Assembly (NCBI GenBank): GCA_036273735.1
Contig: DASUHA010000050.1
Span: 1-64,000 of the forward strand
DNA from: 13-2-20CM-66-19 sp036273735
GTDB lineage: Bacteria; Pseudomonadota; Gammaproteobacteria; Steroidobacterales; Steroidobacteraceae
Length of the DNA: 64,000 bases
Reading direction: 5' to 3'
The translations under genes were made by a program, and so were the position numbers. The notes under the pieces are model-generated. The model saw only the letters and a program-made list of their open reading frames with translations. It ran no database searches and was not told the origin of the DNA. The number at the start of each line of letters is the position of its first letter. Positions within the stretch are counted from its first letter, which is position 1. This document shows, piece after piece, positions 60,339-64,000 of this stretch.

Positions 60339-63137
60339 GTGCAATCAGCACTGTCCGCAGCGAGCCTCCGGCGGCGACTCGACTCGCTGCGCACCCTCCG
60401 GCTGGATGCGCGTCGCGTCATCAACCTCTGCATCATCGTGCTCTCGGCACTCGTGTGCCTGCTCGCGGTGCGCATGGGCTTGAGCTCGCTCATCGAGTAC
60501 GAGCAGGCGCGGGAAATCGAGCAGGTGGATGCGGCAGCGGATGACTTCACCACGGCCGCGGGCTACCGTGAGCTCGAACGGACCTATGGAAGCGCGCTTC
60601 TCGGCGAGTCGCGCCCCGAGCCCGAGATGGTGCGCGCGCTCGAGCTCGCCGGCCGGCAAGGAGACGAGATCTGGAAGCGGGCCATGGGCCGCGCCCGCAC
60701 GCTCGCCGCAACCTCCACCTTCGGTGCAGACCTCCTCGCGAGGCTCTCGAGCGCCGAGGCCTCGTTTCAGGCGCTCGGCGCTGCGCGCCAGCGTCTCGAG
60801 CGCTGCATCGGGAAGCAACCCTGTGCGCTCCAGGATACCGAGTGGCAGCAGGCGGTCTCGTTGGCCCTCGATGACTCGGCCGCCGCGCGGGATGCCGCGT
60901 TCTTCGGTCTAGACACGGCGCAACGCCCGGGCAGGCTTTACGGCACGCTGAAGCGCGCCGCGTGGATCGTTGCCGAATACACGCGCCGTCAGCAGGGAGT
61001 GCTCGCCTTTTACCTGAGCGCAGGCCGGGCACTGACGCCGGCTGCGCGCATCGAGCTGGCGAGCGACCGCGCCGTTGCTGGCCAAGCCCAAAGGGACCTG
61101 CGGGTCTTCGCCCGCCTGCACCATCTCGATGATCGGGTGCGCGCAGCCATCGACAGGGTCGATCGCTCGCTCAGCGACGGCTTCGTGCCTCTGGCCGCCG
61201 CCGTCGTGAGCGGGCGGCGGCAGCCGGACGGGCGCGCATGGCTGGCCGAGACCGCGCCTACCATTGCGGCGCTCGATCACCTGTCGGCGACGCTCGATGA
61301 GGTGGTGGCCGCATTCGCGGATCGGACGATGCGCATCAGCCGTGACGACATGCTCTTCAACGCGCTGCTCGTCCTGCTCGCCTGCGCAGTGGCCGCCTTG
61401 AGCGTGACCAAGGTGCGCCAGACGGCGAACGCGCTCTTCCATCAGAAGGAGCTGGCCGAGGTTACGATCCGCTCGATCGGCGATGCGGTCATCACCACGG
61501 ATGATCTCGGCCGGGTCGAGTACATCAACCCCGCTGCCGAGCAGATGACCGGCTGGCGGAACTCGGAGGCGCGCGGCTTCCCGCTCGAGAGTGTGTTCGA
61601 GGTCGTCAATGGCCTCACGCTCGAGCGCCAGACCAACCCCATCGAGATCTGCCTGCGCGAGAACCGGGTGGTGAGCCTGGACAACAACACGGTGCTCGTC
61701 CGCCGCGACGGCGCCCGCCGCTACATCGAGGACTCGGCGGCGCCGATCCGCGACCGCGGCGGTGAGCTCGTTGGCGGCGTGCTCGTCTTCTATGACGCGA
61801 CGGAAGTGCACCAGGCCGCGCACCTGATCTCCTACCGCGCGACTCACGACTCGCTTTCCGGCCTCATCAACCGGCGGGAGTTCGAGCACCGCCTGGCGGC
61901 GCTGCTCGCGCGCGGACGGGACGATGCCAGCGAGCACGCGCTGCTGTTTCTCGATCTGGATCGGTTCACGGTGGTCAACGAGAGCTGCGGCCATCTCGCA
62001 GGCGATCATCTGCTGCGCGAGGTCAGCCGCATTCTCGGCGACCACACCCCTGCAGGCGATGTGCTCGCCCGGCTGGGAGGCGATGAGTTCGGGCTGATCG
62101 TGCGCGACTGCCGGCTCGATGAGGCCTGTGCGCTGGCGGAGGCGTTGCGTACCGCGGTGGCCGGCTACGATTTCGAGTGGCAGGGCACGCACTTTCAACC
62201 GCGCCTGAGTGTTGGTCTCGTACCGTTCGGTCTCGATGCGGGCGCGCCGGCGGCGCTCCTGAGTCGCGCCGAGGCCGCCTGCCACCTTGCCAAGGAGAAA
62301 GGACGCGACCGCCTGCAGGTCTACGATGCAAGCGACCGCGACATCGAGCTGCGCTCGGGCGGCATGCACTGGATCGCGCGCCTCAATCGCGCGCTCACCG
62401 AGGATCGTTTCACGCTCTACTGTCAGCCGGTCGTCTCCGTGAGCAGCGTCGGGCGCCCCCACGCGGAGGTGTTGGTGCGGATGCGCGAGCCCGACGGCAG
62501 GCTCATTCTGGCGTCTCATTTCATCCCGCATGCGGAGCGCTATGGCCTGATGCCCCGGCTCGACCGCTGGGTGCTGCACGAGGCGCTCACGTATCTCGGC
62601 GCGCTCTATGCTCAGGGGCGGGGAGAGCAGGCCGGCGTGCTCGCGATCAATCTCTCGGGAGCGACGCTCAGCGACCGCTCCCTGGTGCCGTTCGTCTGCG
62701 AGGAGCTGCGCGCCGCCGGCGTGCCGCCGCAGGCGCTGTCGTTCGAGATCACCGAGACCGCGGCGGTTTCGAGCCTGCAGGAGGCATCAGCGCTGATCAA
62801 CTCCCTGCGCCGGCTCGGCTGCTCATTCGCACTCGATGATTTCGGCCGGGGCATGTCCTCCTTCATGTATCTGAAGCAGCTCCCGGTCGATTATCTCAAG
62901 ATCGACGGGGAGTTCGTGCGCAACATGGCGGACGATCCGGTCTCGCGGGCGATGGTTCGTGCGATTCATGCGCTCGGGCAGGCGATGGGCATCCCGACGG
63001 TTGCCGAGTGTGTCGAGACCCTGACCGTACGCCGCCAGCTCGAAGAGCTCGGCGTCGATTACGTCCAGGGACTCGAGGTTGGACCGCCGGAGCCATTGGC
63101 TCGTTATCTTCAGCTCTCGGCCGACCTCGTCGGATGA
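60339..63137 (+). CDS. Membrane-anchored PAS-GGDEF-EAL cyclic-di-GMP protein
   Basis: A 932-residue signalling protein starting at GTG. TM1 is at about 28-49 and TM2 at 338-360, enclosing a helical periplasmic sensor of about 290 residues. A PAS domain (about 370-490, VTIRSIGDAVITTDDLGRVE), a GGDEF domain with intact GGDEF at 580-584 and no RxxD inhibitory site, and an EAL-type domain follow. The latter has Glu710 in AEVLVRM, so the signature is EVL rather than EAL. Other phosphodiesterase residues look present (LAINLS, FEITET, ALDDFG, LKIDGEF, VAECVE). Both cyclase and phosphodiesterase activity are plausible. Confidence 0.9.
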   Translation: MQSALSAASLRRRLDSLRTLRLDARRVINLCIIVLSALVCLLAVRMGLSSLIEYEQAREIEQVDAAADDFTTAAGYRELERTYGSALLGESRPEPEMVRALELAGRQGDEIWKRAMGRARTLAATSTFGADLLARLSSAEASFQALGAARQRLERCIGKQPCALQDTEWQQAVSLALDDSAAARDAAFFGLDTAQRPGRLYGTLKRAAWIVAEYTRRQQGVLAFYLSAGRALTPAARIELASDRAVAGQAQRDLRVFARLHHLDDRVRAAIDRVDRSLSDGFVPLAAAVVSGRRQPDGRAWLAETAPTIAALDHLSATLDEVVAAFADRTMRISRDDMLFNALLVLLACAVAALSVTKVRQTANALFHQKELAEVTIRSIGDAVITTDDLGRVEYINPAAEQMTGWRNSEARGFPLESVFEVVNGLTLERQTNPIEICLRENRVVSLDNNTVLVRRDGARRYIEDSAAPIRDRGGELVGGVLVFYDATEVHQAAHLISYRATHDSLSGLINRREFEHRLAALLARGRDDASEHALLFLDLDRFTVVNESCGHLAGDHLLREVSRILGDHTPAGDVLARLGGDEFGLIVRDCRLDEACALAEALRTAVAGYDFEWQGTHFQPRLSVGLVPFGLDAGAPAALLSRAEAACHLAKEKGRDRLQVYDASDRDIELRSGGMHWIARLNRALTEDRFTLYCQPVVSVSSVGRPHAEVLVRMREPDGRLILASHFIPHAERYGLMPRLDRWVLHEALTYLGALYAQGRGEQAGVLAINLSGATLSDRSLVPFVCEELRAAGVPPQALSFEITETAAVSSLQEASALINSLRRLGCSFALDDFGRGMSSFMYLKQLPVDYLKIDGEFVRNMADDPVSRAMVRAIHALGQAMGIPTVAECVETLTVRRQLEELGVDYVQGLEVGPPEPLARYLQLSADLVG

Positions 63138-63232
63138 GGACGCATTGAGAAGCTTGCGTCTTCGCGTGAGGGCTGGCAGCGTGCGGCATGCGGGTTGCTC
63201 GCAGAGTGAGCCACCCACGGAGATCATGCTCC

Positions 63233-64000
63233 ATGAATGCCAACATCAATGCGTCGGCGGCCGGGCGACTCGTCCTGGGTACCGATCTCGAGGTCAATCG
63301 TCTCGGCTTCGGTGCGATGCGCATCACCGGCCGCGGCGTTTGGGGCGATCCGCCCGATATCGCCACCGCCGTGCGGGTCCTGCAGCGTGCCGTCCGGCTC
63401 GGCGTGACCTTCATCGACACCGCGGACTCCTACGGTCCGGAGGTCAGTGAGAACCTGATCGCGCGTGCGCTCTACCCGTATACACCGGACATCGTGATCG
63501 CAACCAAAGGGGGGCTCGTGCGTCCGGGACCGGATGACTGGAATCGCGACGCCCGCCCGGAGCATCTGCGCACGGCCTGCGAGGCCAGCCTGACACGCCT
63601 GCGCCGCGATCGGATCGATGTCTACCAGCTGCATGCGCCCGATCCCAAGGTGCCGCTCGAGGACTCGATCGGTGAGCTCGTGCGCCTGAAGAGCGAAGGC
63701 AAGATCCGGCACATCGGGGTGTCGAACGTCAGCCTCGATGAGCTCAGGCGGTGCGAGCGGCTGACGCCCATCGTCTCGGTTCAGAACCGTTACAACTTCG
63801 AGGAGCGCCACTCCGATGAGGTCCTCACCTACTGCGAGAGCAAGGCGATCGCCTTCCTGCCATGGGCGCCGCTCGGCTCGGGCCGGCATGCGAGCGCCTC
63901 GGGCAGAGGACTGCGAGCCCTCTCCGCGGTGGCCGAGCGCCGCGGCATCAGTGTTGGACAGGCTGCGATCGCCTGGCTCCTCGGGCGCTCGAGCGTGATG
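63233..64000 (+). CDS. Aldo/keto reductase, 3' end cut by window edge
   Basis: The first 256 residues of an NADPH-dependent aldo/keto reductase. The tetrad is visible: Asp and Tyr in FIDTADSYGPEVSENL, Lys in IATKGGLVRPG, and His in VYQLHAPDPK. The frame is open to the last base of the window, so about 30-40 residues are missing by family length. It belongs to a different subgroup from the reductase at 26252, resembling the PdxI/YdbC-like group. Confidence 0.88.
   Translation, partial: MNANINASAAGRLVLGTDLEVNRLGFGAMRITGRGVWGDPPDIATAVRVLQRAVRLGVTFIDTADSYGPEVSENLIARALYPYTPDIVIATKGGLVRPGPDDWNRDARPEHLRTACEASLTRLRRDRIDVYQLHAPDPKVPLEDSIGELVRLKSEGKIRHIGVSNVSLDELRRCERLTPIVSVQNRYNFEERHSDEVLTYCESKAIAFLPWAPLGSGRHASASGRGLRALSAVAERRGISVGQAAIAWLLGRSSVM

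Noticed and set aside
1..64000. CRISPR arrays, tRNA or rRNA genes, insertion sequences
   Set aside because: No regular spaced repeats, cloverleaf-like sequences, rRNA motifs, transposase reading frames or terminal inverted repeats were seen. A tRNAscan and ISfinder run would confirm.

Overview
The window reads as chromosomal DNA of a GC-rich, free-living proteobacterium, most likely a gammaproteobacterium related to Steroidobacterales or Nevskiales. This is an inference from gene content: a large TonB receptor paired with a TPR sulfotransferase, fused CysNC, MsrPQ, a lipid A L-Ara4N operon, HutF and CstA. I assign 57 protein-coding loci, three of them broken, and see no tRNA, rRNA, insertion sequence, CRISPR array or phage module. 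Coding density is high. The longest stretch without a gene is 297 bp (10195-10491), and all other gaps are under 200 bp.

Layout. 1-16 kb is a catabolic block: betB and betA, a TonB receptor with a TPR sulfotransferase, two GlxA-type AraC regulators, two APC-superfamily permeases, an aldehyde dehydrogenase and a short MetE-type methionine synthase. It looks suited to quaternary amines or amino compounds. 16-22 kb carries a concentration of lesions: a frameshifted lactonase, a frameshifted permease, an acetamidase cut to its N-terminal third, and a DUF2235 protein fused in frame to what looks like a separate secreted protein. 22-29 kb holds an esterase, a glycolipid-binding-type protein, a tight three-gene operon of small proteins, a LysR/aldo-keto reductase divergon and msrPQ.

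29-44 kb holds a fumarylpyruvate-hydrolase-like gene, an aromatic amino acid decarboxylase, cofE-cofD of coenzyme F420 synthesis, an MDR reductase, a Zn/Mn/Fe-type ABC importer (ATPase and permease only), dgoK-dgoA, murJ, a beta-barrel protein, a CBS protein, hutF, and cstA with its small partner gene. 44.5-51.8 kb is an L-Ara4N operon in an unusual order (arnA dehydrogenase, arnT, arnE, arnB, arnC, arnA formyltransferase, arnD). ArnA is split into two distant genes and the first five genes are joined by short overlaps or spacings. 52-64 kb holds an ECF sigma factor with a small membrane protein, a quinone oxidoreductase, cysQ-cysD-cysNC for PAPS synthesis and PAP removal, yceI, an ald/Lrp divergon, a GGDEF/EVL signalling protein and a truncated aldo-keto reductase.

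The points most worth following are the TonB receptor/TPR-sulfotransferase pair together with a PAPS-making operon in the same window, the rearranged arn operon with two perfect hairpins inside it, F420 genes in a proteobacterial setting, the DUF2235 fusion, the three-gene small-protein operon and the cluster of broken genes at 16-22 kb. The two frameshifts are single-base events and could be assembly errors.
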